A DNA stretch of 40,925 nucleotides, taken from positions 1 through 40,925 of the forward strand of contig MAYW01000025.1 of assembly GCA_001723765.1 (NCBI GenBank), read 5' to 3'. This DNA comes from Candidatus Scalindua rubra. Lineage in GTDB: Bacteria > Planctomycetota > Brocadiia > Brocadiales > Scalinduaceae. The translations under genes and the position numbers were made by a program. Below, in pieces: positions 13,770-22,669 of this stretch. The notes beneath the pieces were generated by a model. It searched no databases, was not told the origin of the DNA, and saw only the letters and a list, made by a program, of their open reading frames with translations. Position 1 is the first letter of the stretch. Each line of letters opens with the position of its first letter.

Positions 13770-14480
13770 CTAAATAACAAACCACGGAACAGCTTTAACA
13801 TCTTTGGTTATAGGCATGATTCTTTTAATATTCGCGAAAATTATGCCAGGGGTACTTATTCCACTGAGTTTTCGCCATTTGACGATATTAGATGCATGTG
13901 CAGTTTTCAATGTGGATGTAGCTTTAATTTCAATAGGAAATATTTTACCGTTTCTTTCAAGTATGAGATCTACCTCTAAACCGCTTCTTGAACGCCAATA
14001 GTAAATAAGGGGCGCTTCACCTCTATGATAATATGCTTTTAACCACTCAGAGACAATTATTGTTTCCATTAAGGGGCCTATAAATATGCTGTTTATAATA
14101 GATTCATCAGTGTATAATCCGAGAAGGAATGTTATTAAGGCCGTATCCAAAAAGTATAATTTTGGAGTTTTTATTACTCTTTTTCCGAAGTTTTTAAAAT
14201 AAGGCTGAAGTAAATAAATTTGTCCACTTGACTCTAAAGCAGATATCCATCTCTTTGCAGTGGTAACACTTATTCCGGTATCCTTTGCCAATTCGGACAA
14301 ATTCAACATTTGGGCTGTACGTGCCGCGCATAATTTCAAGAATCGTGAGAAGTCATTTAAATCCCCAATATTAATGATCTGCCTAACGTCTCTTTCTAAA
14401 TAGGTTTGAATATAGCCTGAACACCACAATTTTTTATCCACCATGGAGTTTGTCCTAATTTCCGGATAAGCACCTCTCAT
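13770..14480 (-). CDS. DUF4143 C-terminal half of a split AAA ATPase
   Basis: The C-terminal part of a two-domain AAA+/DUF4143 ATPase. It holds a conserved start MRGAYPEIR, SGYIQTYLERDVRQI, a winged helix (LSELAKDTGISVTTAKRW), then the nuclease-like fold with YYWRSRSGLEVDLILER and FPIEIKAT. The D..E.K pattern resembles the PD-(D/E)xK fold of this family. The frame is open upstream of the first ATG for several family-like codons (ISLINWL), which proves continuity with the N-terminal half on the same strand. One base is in excess between them, probably in the run at 14523-14527. Confidence 0.8.
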   Translation of the reverse strand: MRGAYPEIRTNSMVDKKLWCSGYIQTYLERDVRQIINIGDLNDFSRFLKLCAARTAQMLNLSELAKDTGISVTTAKRWISALESSGQIYLLQPYFKNFGKRVIKTPKLYFLDTALITFLLGLYTDESIINSIFIGPLMETIIVSEWLKAYYHRGEAPLIYYWRSRSGLEVDLILERNGKIFPIEIKATSTLKTAHASNIVKWRKLSGISTPGIIFANIKRIMPITKDVKAVPWFVI

Positions 14481-14502
14481 AAGCCAATTAATTAAAGAAA
14501 TT

Positions 14503-15012
14503 TTAATATGGATTGAGGAGGATTTTTGTTTTTTCTGAAGGAAAAAACAAACCGTTAATTATTTCACTCATATTTTTTTCTTCTCCAGGATTGCCTTGCG
14601 CCTCAGAAATAGAAAAAGGAAGAAGCTGAAGAACTGCAACTCTACCCGCTAGGGATTGGGATATGTTTTGCATTAATGAAAAATTTTGTGATCCTGATAG
14701 CAACCATTGCCCGGGAGTTCTATTTTCATCAATCATTGTTTTGACATAATTTAATATTTCAGGTACATACTGAATCTCATCCAGGATAATGGGAGGCTTA
14801 TTAAATTCCATAAAACCTTTAGGATCATCCAATACCCTATCTCTTACATCTGGATTTTCAAATGATATGTATCTGTGTGTTTTTGCATAATTCATTTTTA
14901 GCAGGGTAGTTTTTCCTGCCTGTCTGGGGCCGGTCACTAAAACAGCCGGAAAAGTCTTTAATGCTTTTTTAATGGTACTTGAGAGGGTTCTTTTGTATAG
15001 CTTCATAAACAA
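14503..15012 (-). CDS. AAA ATPase N-terminal half of the split DUF4143 gene
   Basis: The ATP-binding domain: Walker A GPRQAGKT, Walker B IILDEIQ, then the sensor-like LLSGSQNFSLMQ and SQSLAGRVAVLQLLPFS. Proteins of this class are widespread in AT-rich and archaeal genomes, with uncertain function, often mobile. The frame ends at TAA shortly after EKTK, where the DUF4143 half should continue. Removing one base restores a single 400-residue protein, the usual family length. A perfect hairpin sits 13 bases before the start. Confidence 0.8.
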   Translation of the reverse strand: MFMKLYKRTLSSTIKKALKTFPAVLVTGPRQAGKTTLLKMNYAKTHRYISFENPDVRDRVLDDPKGFMEFNKPPIILDEIQYVPEILNYVKTMIDENRTPGQWLLSGSQNFSLMQNISQSLAGRVAVLQLLPFSISEAQGNPGEEKNMSEIINGLFFPSEKTKILLNPY

Positions 15013-15024
15013 ACTATATATTTA

Positions 15025-15055
15025 TGCTAATTTAATGTCAAATATTAAATTAGCA
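15025..15055. promoter_or_regulatory. 12-bp perfect hairpin before the ATPase gene
   Basis: TGCTAATTTAAT (15025-15036) and ATTAAATTAGCA (15044-15055) around a 7-base loop, 13 bases upstream of the ATPase start on the minus strand. It is placed like an operator or leader hairpin. Confidence 0.5.
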
Positions 15056-15714
15056 CTTAACAAGAAAGGCACGATTTATAATCGCTTCAGCCATATTTTG
15101 GATCCATAATAAATATGATAGCCACAGGATAAAAGTGTGTGTGGCTGAATTAACACACTGTATTTAACAACATAGCATTGCAAATTTATTAATGACGGGT
15201 GGGCATTACTTGTCCGACGGATTGTTTGGCGGAACCACCAAAAACTTTTGGAAACATGGTTTCGGGCAATATTTTGAAATTCCGATACAGTTACTATAAC
15301 GACTGAATTTTCTGAAGAACCGTTAATAATGGCAGATGGTGAAGAAGGTGAAAATGATTAAAATAGTCTGTCCTTGCTCGACAAGCAAGGGGGTCACTAG
15401 TTCAAGTCCAGTATTCAATGGACGTGTAGTTCGCTAACTTTGCGGAAATGGTAGCCATAAATTGCAAGTTTAACAGCCAGTGGGAATAATTCGTGACGAT
15501 TAAAACACGCCCAAATGTAAAAGATGAATAAGAAAAGCGTGATAAAAAGCATAACTCATTGATACCAGTAGGGTTTTCAGTTTTATCTTTGATAATCAAA
15601 GCCTTATTGGTATTATGTAAATTTATTTGTTACCACAAATTTGATTTATTCACATTGATTCATGAATAAGACAATAGAGGACAATCATCTCTCAAATTAT
15701 TCACTGCTTGTATT
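15056..15714. other. Gene-poor stretch between ATPase and plsC
   Basis: No intact gene. A short in-frame remnant at about 15288-15360 ends in EEPLIMADGEEGEND before TAA and has a stop just upstream. The second tRNA 3' fragment lies at 15372-15415. The rest looks like an integration scar. Confidence 0.5.
15372..15415 (+). other. Second tRNA 3'-half copy (old att site)
   Basis: Shares TCGACAAGCAAG and most of the T-arm with 13674-13715. It extends further 5', so a full anticodon stem CCTTGC/GCAAGG is visible around TCGACAA. Differences: one extra G, an A that breaks one T-stem pair, and divergence after CCAGTATT. It brackets the 1.7-kb ATPase segment together with the first copy, as expected for two elements integrated one after another at the same tRNA. 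Confidence 0.65.
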
Positions 15715-16497
15715 ATGTTAAAATTTTCACCAAAGTCAGCATTATATCAAGTACCAGGAATAGCGTTTCTGATTTCTAAGTGTCGGCTTCAAATTGAGTA
15801 TGACTTAATCAGGAAAAAATCTCATGATGAGGTGTATAGTCGTGCTCATATTTTTACAAAACAGCTTTTGAAATTCTTAAACGTAAAAGTTGAGGCATCA
15901 GGTTTAGAAAATTTGATTAACAAACCCTCAATAATATGCCAAAACCACACTTCGATAATGGATATTCCAGCTATACTATACATAGTTGGAGGGAAGTCAT
16001 TGTTTTGCACAAAGGAAGAGTTATTTAAAATCTGGGTTTTTGGCAAGGGAATTGAAAAATTAGGCATGATTAAAATATACAAGGATGATAAAAAAACTGT
16101 GAAAGTACTAACAAACACAGCAAAAAATATAGAAAAAACTGAATTGAATAATGGATCTTCGACTCCTTATTTAGTAGCATTTCCGGAGGGAACACGAACA
16201 AAAGATAAAGATTATAAGATGAATGAATTTAAACGCGGCCTGTTTAGCATTGCCATTAAACATAATCTATCAATTATTCCGATTGCATCTTATGGTGGCT
16301 TGGACATTACACCGAAGGGCACATGGATTTTCAAAAAAGGAATAATATACGAAAAGGTCTTAGCTCCTTTATTTCCAGAGGATTACGGCGGAGTTAGTAT
16401 CAGGGAAAAATCTATTAAGCTTCAAAATGACACAAGAAAGAGAATAAATGATGGGCTTAGTGAACTAATTCAAACTTATGGTAATTCAAAAAACTAA
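15715..16497 (+). CDS. plsC: 1-acyl-glycerol-3-phosphate acyltransferase (PlsC family)
   Basis: Transfers an acyl chain to lysophosphatidic acid at the membrane, the second acylation in phospholipid synthesis. The catalytic HX4D motif is QNHTSIMD near residue 80 and the glycerol-phosphate-binding motif is FPEGTRTKD near residue 160. A further conserved block, IIPIASYGG, is present. Length 260 is typical. No strong ribosome site precedes the ATG, so the start could be a little different. It follows the integration scar and begins the chromosomal backbone. A substrate other than lysophosphatidate cannot be excluded. Confidence 0.88.
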   Translation: MLKFSPKSALYQVPGIAFLISKCRLQIEYDLIRKKSHDEVYSRAHIFTKQLLKFLNVKVEASGLENLINKPSIICQNHTSIMDIPAILYIVGGKSLFCTKEELFKIWVFGKGIEKLGMIKIYKDDKKTVKVLTNTAKNIEKTELNNGSSTPYLVAFPEGTRTKDKDYKMNEFKRGLFSIAIKHNLSIIPIASYGGLDITPKGTWIFKKGIIYEKVLAPLFPEDYGGVSIREKSIKLQNDTRKRINDGLSELIQTYGNSKN

Positions 16498-16698
16498 AAG
16501 GCTTTTTAATAATTACAAAACCAAAATATTCGTGATACTGATATAAAATAAACTAACCTACTTATTCTACCTAACTTCGTACTACTATACATTTCCAGGA
16601 ATTTGGTGTGTGATTATATAGATCGTTTCAGAATTTTTAGTTAAAGGCTATTATGAATATGACGATAATAAAATAAACGTAAACTAGCGGAGCTTTTT

Positions 16699-17112
16699 AT
16701 GGATAAAATGTCAGATAAAAGGAAATATAAACGAATAGAAAAACCATATATTACAAGATTCCGAATTAAACCAGATGAAATCCAGAATATGGCACCTACC
16801 TCCTGGGATATGGTTGCCGCAAATAATTTGGGAGCAGGAGGCGTTTTTTTCAATTCTAGTAAAGATTTTGAGGAAGGCACAACTTTGGACCTAAAAATTG
16901 GTTTTTCTACATCCATGCCTCTTATAAAATGTGATGGGATAGTTATTCGTGTAAAAAAACATCCACACACTTTCATATTTGGTGTTGCAACTGCATTTAC
17001 AGAAATTGATGAACATGAAAAAGAAATGATAAAAAAAACCTCTGAAGAAAATTACATAATAGAAAAATTAGACTTTTCTAACATGCTTACAGCCCTTTCT
17101 CTTGCTTCTTAA
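16699..17112 (+). CDS. PilZ domain protein (137 aa)
   Basis: A stand-alone PilZ domain, the usual receptor for cyclic di-GMP. The N-terminal RxxxR is present as R8 and R12 (KRKYKRIEK). The second motif, normally D/N-x-S-x-x-G, appears as N43-L-G-A-G-G, with glycine in place of serine, so binding could be weakened. Strands VFFNSSKDFEEGTTL and LIKCDGIVIRVKK follow, as in the beta barrel. GGAG precedes the ATG. It stands alone without a cyclase or flagellar neighbour. Confidence 0.75.
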   Translation: MDKMSDKRKYKRIEKPYITRFRIKPDEIQNMAPTSWDMVAANNLGAGGVFFNSSKDFEEGTTLDLKIGFSTSMPLIKCDGIVIRVKKHPHTFIFGVATAFTEIDEHEKEMIKKTSEENYIIEKLDFSNMLTALSLAS

Positions 17113-17402
17113 TATCCTCCCGATTGCATCTACAATTCCACTTTTCCATTGTCGATTAGTTATTTTTATTACTTTTTAAGCCCTTTTATACAAAACCGAC
17201 AATTTAAGACGCTTAAATCTTTAAACTAATTTATGTCCTAAAGTTTTAGTCAAAATATCCGATACTAAGAGAATAAGTGTAGCTCGAAATAGTTGCCTCG
17301 ACACTGTAATAAGGTAATTTTGATCAGTTTCAGGGGTCTAATCACCTTAATTATAAACAATATTGTAAATGAAAATAACTTAATAAAGGGAGCTATTATA
17401 GT

Positions 17403-17618
17403 ATGAGAATTTATAGATTTTTCCCTCGCTTTTTTAGCGCCAAGATTTATGATGAGGAAATAACCCAAAAGCATGAAAAGACATTTGACGAGATTCTTCA
17501 AGAAGAACATACACGACTCATAAAGTTAATATCCGAAGCAATAGAAAATGCGGACATCAAACAACTTTATCAAAAATACAATCCAAGAATGATAGATTAC
17601 ATGTTCCCCGACGAATAA
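17403..17618 (+). CDS. Hypothetical small protein (71 aa)
   Basis: Not recognised. AAAGGGAG lies about 12 bases before the ATG. The N-terminus is aromatic and basic (MRIYRFFPRFFS), the middle is a charged helix, and it ends MIDYMFPDE. No zinc ligands or membrane helix. It sits alone between PilZ and the AsmA-like gene. Confidence 0.5.
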   Translation: MRIYRFFPRFFSAKIYDEEITQKHEKTFDEILQEEHTRLIKLISEAIENADIKQLYQKYNPRMIDYMFPDE

Positions 17619-17936
17619 CTTTCTGTATGTTTCACACAATGCCCCCTGCATATGTACCGCAACCTCTTAGAGCCTATATCCCTTGCATTTTTTCTTAAAT
17701 TCACAACTCCACTTATCTTCTAAAAGTTCAGTACTTCAAAACAATCCTCATGCCACAGTAGTAAAACATCTTTAAACCACGTAAATACACCAATGCCTAT
17801 AGTTTTCTGATCGAGTTAGGCAAGATAACATCTATAATGTTAACATCTGTGGTGAATTTATACTTGAAATAGGTATAAAATGGCTGTATCTTTCTATATT
17901 ACCAGAATTTAACGTATCCATATAGAGGAACAATTT
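17619..17936. other. Intergenic stretch, nothing recognised
   Basis: About 320 bases of AT-rich sequence with no gene, repeat or clear terminator seen. The AGAGGAA ribosome site of the AsmA-like gene lies at its right end. Confidence 0.5.
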
Positions 17937-20639
17937 TTGATAAAATCTAAAGTTTCACTGATATTAATCATAGTATTTTCTGTTTTTGGGTGTGTCCTTA
18001 TAAGTGGATACGTTTTTTTGAAAATAATTACTTCTGATGAGGCAATTAAGAAAAAGATTACAAAGACATTGGAAGATATTACTGGCGGTAAATTAAACAT
18101 CGAGTATGCTCATTTTGATTTGTTTAAGGGACTTAATATAGACAAGATTAAGTTTAAGGGAAAAAATCCTGAAGAACTACGCATTGAGATAGATAAGATT
18201 TTCGTCCGTCATGAACCCCTTGCATTATTCAAAGGTGAGGTTTTAATCAATAGCATTACGGCTACATCTCCAAAATTATTTGCTATCAGACAAAAGGATG
18301 CTATATGGAACTTCCTGAATGGTGTAAAGGTATTTCTAGATCACGCAGATCTAAAATTCCCAACAGAGCATTTCAGGAATGGAGTAATTCTCAAGGACAT
18401 AAAGGCACAGATTGTTGACAAAGCCGTATTCAGGAATGGTACATTAAATATAGAAGACATGGATTTATTTGTCCAACCATTTGGGGGTTCTTTAAGGGAT
18501 ATAAGAGTTAAGGGTAATATAAATGACAGCTTTTGGGGTAATCAGGAATTTAATATTGACATTAATTTCACCACACCAGAACTGAAGCTGGTGACACAGT
18601 TCAGGGATGAGATTATGACTGAAGAACTTATGAAAGAATTACCCGTAATAGGAGAGAAGTTTTGGAGGACATATTCACCTGTTGGAAAATTTAACTTCGA
18701 TTGTACTCTTAATTTTAACAACAAGAATAACGAGAGAAAGATGGACTATTTACTGGTACTTGATGTTGTTGATTGGGAGGCGACGTACATAAAATATCCG
18801 TTCTTAATAAAACACATTAACGGCAAATTAGAATTTTCCAAAGAAGGTGTTTTTTTAAAGAGTGTGAAGGGAGACGTTCAGAACGAAGGACAACAGTCTA
18901 ATGGGGAAATTGATGCCTTCTTTGGTGTTGGTAACTCAAAAAAAAGTATAAACATAAATATTCCAAGCTTTAATATTACAGAAACACTTATGAAAATGAT
19001 CCCTGGTGCAGGAGAAAAGGCATGGAAAAATTACAGCCCGGAAGGCAATATAGACTTAACAATAAAATACGAAAGCAACGAAGACAAATCAGTTATTGAT
19101 TATTCGGCTGAAGCAGTATGTAAAGGAATTAAGGCAAGACACCCAAGCTTCCCTTACGACATAACTAACATCGTTGGCCTCCTTGAAATGGATGGAAAAA
19201 ACATATATTTCAAGAATATGAGCGGCTATCTTTTAAGTGGGCCCAATATCAACCTTATCATGCTTGATGGAGTGGTAAATCTGAAAAGCAAAGAAAAGAG
19301 ATTTACAATTTCAATCCCGAATCTGAATCTGACAGAAGAAATGGTTAAGAGCATCCCGAAAAAGGGTGAAGATATATGGTCCAGATATAAGCCCACAGGA
19401 CAAGTTGATTTTACGATAGATTACAAGGGATTTGAAGACAGCAGTAAAGATGAATATATAATAACAGCAGACGGTAAGGGCAATGAGATTGAATACGCAG
19501 ATTTATTGATTAAATTTTCAGACGTTATAGGCAGAGTTGTAGTTGATAAAAATGATGTTCAGTTAAAGAATTTAAGAGGATACGTTGTTAATGATGGCCA
19601 ACTTGCGCGTGCTGTTTGCGACGGTGTATATAAACTGAAAAATAAAGACAAGAAAACATTATTTAATATTCTCGATTTAAGGGTAACTGAAAACTTACTA
19701 GATAAATTTTCCAAACAACTAAAAAGCGAATGGCTTAAAATCGAACCTGTGGGATGGGTAGACGTAACAGTCGACGATGAAATCAACGATGTGGATGGTA
19801 AGGACAGACATTCAATCATCATTGACGCTAAGGGATGCGAAGTTGGACTTAACAACTTCCCTGTCACAATATCAGACGTAGACGGCAGAATAAATGTTGA
19901 AAAAGGACAACTAACAAGTCGGAAATTTAATGGAATATGCAGTGGGGGCAGCGTCAATGGTTCGATCGAGTCAGACAGGACATCACCAGATGGAGAATAC
20001 TCGGGAAACCTCAATTTTGAAAAAGTATCTTTGCAGAAATTGATGGAGAACTTTGTAAAAGATCAGCAAAAATGGACAGGGATGTGTGAAGGAAATGTTG
20101 AGTTCCAGGGTAAAGGTAAAGGCTTGAAGAATTTTACTGCCAAAGGACGCGCTAAATTAACAGAAGGTTATCTTTCTGAGGTTCCCGCATTATTGAGCAT
20201 TTTAAAACTCTTGAATCTATCCATACCCAAAAAAGAAACATTTCATACTGCAAATATAAAGTATTTAGTAAAAGATAAAGTCATAAATATAGAAGAATTA
20301 GAGGTATTTAGTGATTCTATAGAATTGGGTTGTATTGGAACGGCAGGTTTTGATGGCGCAATTGATTTAACTGTAATTGCAGGTTTTAGCAAAGAAACTT
20401 TTTCTCAGATACCTTTTATTGGTGGATTAATGGATTTTGTAGTTGGCGGTGTTAGAAAAACCCTCACAAAGGTACAAATAACAGGAACACTCTCAAATCC
20501 AAAAAGTACCATGGTTGGGCTGAAACCGTTCACTTTCCCTATAAAAAGTATTTTTGATTTGTTATCAAAGACCAAAGAAGATAAGGAAAAAGGTACGACA
20601 CAAGAAGATGAAAAAGAAAACATAGAGTCAGACACGTAA
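17937..20639 (+). CDS. AsmA-like envelope protein with four internal repeats (900 aa)
   Basis: An AsmA/DUF748-type protein, probably spanning the periplasm from an inner-membrane anchor and acting in lipid transport or outer-membrane upkeep. One membrane helix lies at about 4-30. The C-terminal AsmA-like part is at about 690-860 (GNLNFEKVSLQKLMENF through IPFIGGLMDFVVGG). Between them a block recurs four times, at residues 228, 348, 466 and 584: TExxxKxxPxxGExxWxxYxPxG followed by a beta strand, period 118-120 residues. Start is TTG with AGAGGAA nine bases upstream. The end is acidic. A imperfect stem (20639-20667) follows. It precedes ftsH by about 180 bases. Confidence 0.75.
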   Translation: MIKSKVSLILIIVFSVFGCVLISGYVFLKIITSDEAIKKKITKTLEDITGGKLNIEYAHFDLFKGLNIDKIKFKGKNPEELRIEIDKIFVRHEPLALFKGEVLINSITATSPKLFAIRQKDAIWNFLNGVKVFLDHADLKFPTEHFRNGVILKDIKAQIVDKAVFRNGTLNIEDMDLFVQPFGGSLRDIRVKGNINDSFWGNQEFNIDINFTTPELKLVTQFRDEIMTEELMKELPVIGEKFWRTYSPVGKFNFDCTLNFNNKNNERKMDYLLVLDVVDWEATYIKYPFLIKHINGKLEFSKEGVFLKSVKGDVQNEGQQSNGEIDAFFGVGNSKKSININIPSFNITETLMKMIPGAGEKAWKNYSPEGNIDLTIKYESNEDKSVIDYSAEAVCKGIKARHPSFPYDITNIVGLLEMDGKNIYFKNMSGYLLSGPNINLIMLDGVVNLKSKEKRFTISIPNLNLTEEMVKSIPKKGEDIWSRYKPTGQVDFTIDYKGFEDSSKDEYIITADGKGNEIEYADLLIKFSDVIGRVVVDKNDVQLKNLRGYVVNDGQLARAVCDGVYKLKNKDKKTLFNILDLRVTENLLDKFSKQLKSEWLKIEPVGWVDVTVDDEINDVDGKDRHSIIIDAKGCEVGLNNFPVTISDVDGRINVEKGQLTSRKFNGICSGGSVNGSIESDRTSPDGEYSGNLNFEKVSLQKLMENFVKDQQKWTGMCEGNVEFQGKGKGLKNFTAKGRAKLTEGYLSEVPALLSILKLLNLSIPKKETFHTANIKYLVKDKVINIEELEVFSDSIELGCIGTAGFDGAIDLTVIAGFSKETFSQIPFIGGLMDFVVGGVRKTLTKVQITGTLSNPKSTMVGLKPFTFPIKSIFDLLSKTKEDKEKGTTQEDEKENIESDT

Positions 20640-20816
20640 ATTGCTATTCTCTTTATAATAGGCAATTCAGACCTTTGATCGGAATTTCCATAATTGGGAC
20701 GTGACCAAGAATATGGTGTGCGCAAACGTGTTAATAATGTATAATATATTAGTTATAGAAGTAGAGGAAAAATTGAATCTAGTACTTTTTGCAACTAGAA
20801 ATGTGGAGGTAAAGCC

Positions 20817-22669
20817 ATGAAGCAGCCAACAAAGAAAACAACCCAGAAACCCACAAAAAGGATTTTAACTTTCCAATTTGGTATATTATTATTGCGGCTT
20901 TTATGCTCGTAAGCCTTCATACATACCTCTTTGGTCCTGTCGCCGGGAGTATATCTTATAGCGAGTTTAAGAGATTGGTCAAAGAAGGCAGAGTTGAGTC
21001 GTGCCAAATTACATCCAGCCTTATAAGAGGAACCATTAAGGAAGACGAAATAGGCTTGCAAAAGAAAAAGACCTTTGTTACTGCAAGAGTAGACGACCCG
21101 GAACTTGTTAAAGAACTTGAGGCTAAGGGCATAAAATATTCTGGCGACTATGAAAGTACAGGGATACAAAAGTTTTTGTTCACATGGATAATACCCATAG
21201 GTATTTTCTTTCTTATATGGCGTTTCGCATTCAAAAAATTTGGCCCAACAGGTGGTGTAATGTCATTCGGAAGGAGTAAAGGAAAATTGTATGCTCAAGA
21301 GGATTTAAAATTTTCCTTTAATGATGTAGCAGGCATAGACGAAGCAAAAGAGGAATTATCAGAAGTAGTAGAGTTTTTAAGAACACCTCATAAATTTACA
21401 AATTTAGGCGGGAAAATTCCCAAAGGTGTACTCCTTGTCGGTGCTCCAGGAACGGGAAAGACACTCCTTGCAAAAGCAGTTGCAGGAGAGGCGGGAGTGC
21501 CATTTTTCAGCATCAGTGGTTCTGAATTTGTCGAGATGTTTGTTGGTGTTGGAGCAGCTAGAGTGAGAGACATGTTTAACCAGGCAGATCAAAAGGCGCC
21601 GTGTATAATTTTCATTGATGAACTCGATGCCCTTGGAAAAACAAGAGGCATAAATCCTATTGGTGGGCATGACGAAAGAGAACAAACGTTGAATCAATTG
21701 CTTGTAGAGATGGATGGTTTTGATTCTAACAAAGGATTCATAATAATGAGTGCTACTAATCGTCCAGAGACTCTTGATCCTGCCCTTCTTAGACCAGGAA
21801 GATTTGATAGACAAGTCGTTGTTGATAGACCAGATTTAAATGGTAGAGAAGCGATATTACGTATCCACACAAAAGGAGTAAAACTCGACACAAACGTAAA
21901 CCTCAAATCCATTGCCGCTATGACACCTGGCTTTGTAGGAGCAGATTTAGCAAATATAGTAAATGAAGCGGCGCTACTTGCTGCAAGGCGTAATAAACAA
22001 ACCGTCGGTACGAGTGAAATTGAAGAAGCTATTGAAAGAGTTATGGCAGGACTTGAAAAAAAGAAAAGATTGATAAATAAAAAAGAAAAAGAAATAGTGG
22101 CTCATCATGAATGTGGACATGCGCTTGTTGCATCGTCCTTGTCAACTACAGATAAAGTAAAGAAAATTTCTATAATACCAAGAGGTGTTGCAGCATTAGG
22201 ATACACACTTCAGTTGCCTACTGAAGATAGATATATGATGACAAAAGTTGAACTGGTCGATCGTATATCAGTATTGCTCGGTGGTAGAGTCGCAGAGGAG
22301 TTGATCTTTAACGAAGTATCTACAGGAGCTCAGAATGACCTTGAAAAGGCATCAGATATAGCAAGAAGGATGGTGAAGTATTATGGTATGAGCGATAAGC
22401 TGGGAATTGTAACGTTCGAACAGGAAAATAAACCCGCCTTCTTGATCGGAGCTCTAGGTCCCAAAAAGGAATATAGTGAAGAGACAGCAAGAGAAATAGA
22501 CCTGGAAGTTAAAAGAATTGTTGATGAAACTTATAGAAAAACCAAAGAAATATTAGAAAAAAAGAAAGATATGCTTATTAAGCTGGCAAAGACGTTGATG
22601 GAAAAAGAGATAATCGAAGAAGAAGAATTAGAGAAGATTCTGAATGAAGAAAAAGAGAAAAAAAACTGA
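20817..22669 (+). CDS. ftsH: ATP-dependent zinc metalloprotease FtsH (N-terminal frameshift)
   Basis: Membrane AAA protease that degrades misassembled membrane proteins and regulators. Numbered from ATG 20903: Walker A GAPGTGKT at about 180, Walker [12 protein letters not shown], pore loop [11 protein letters not shown], arginine-finger region RPGRFDR, zinc site HECGH at 402-406. The natural start is ATG 20817, after GGAGG, reading [15 protein letters not shown]. The frame then shifts at an A5 run (20855-20859); with one more A it continues [19 protein letters not shown], the first membrane helix. As it stands the uninterrupted frame from 20903 gives 588 residues lacking part of that helix. 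A second helix is at about residues 90-110. The stop overlaps the next start. Confidence 0.9.
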
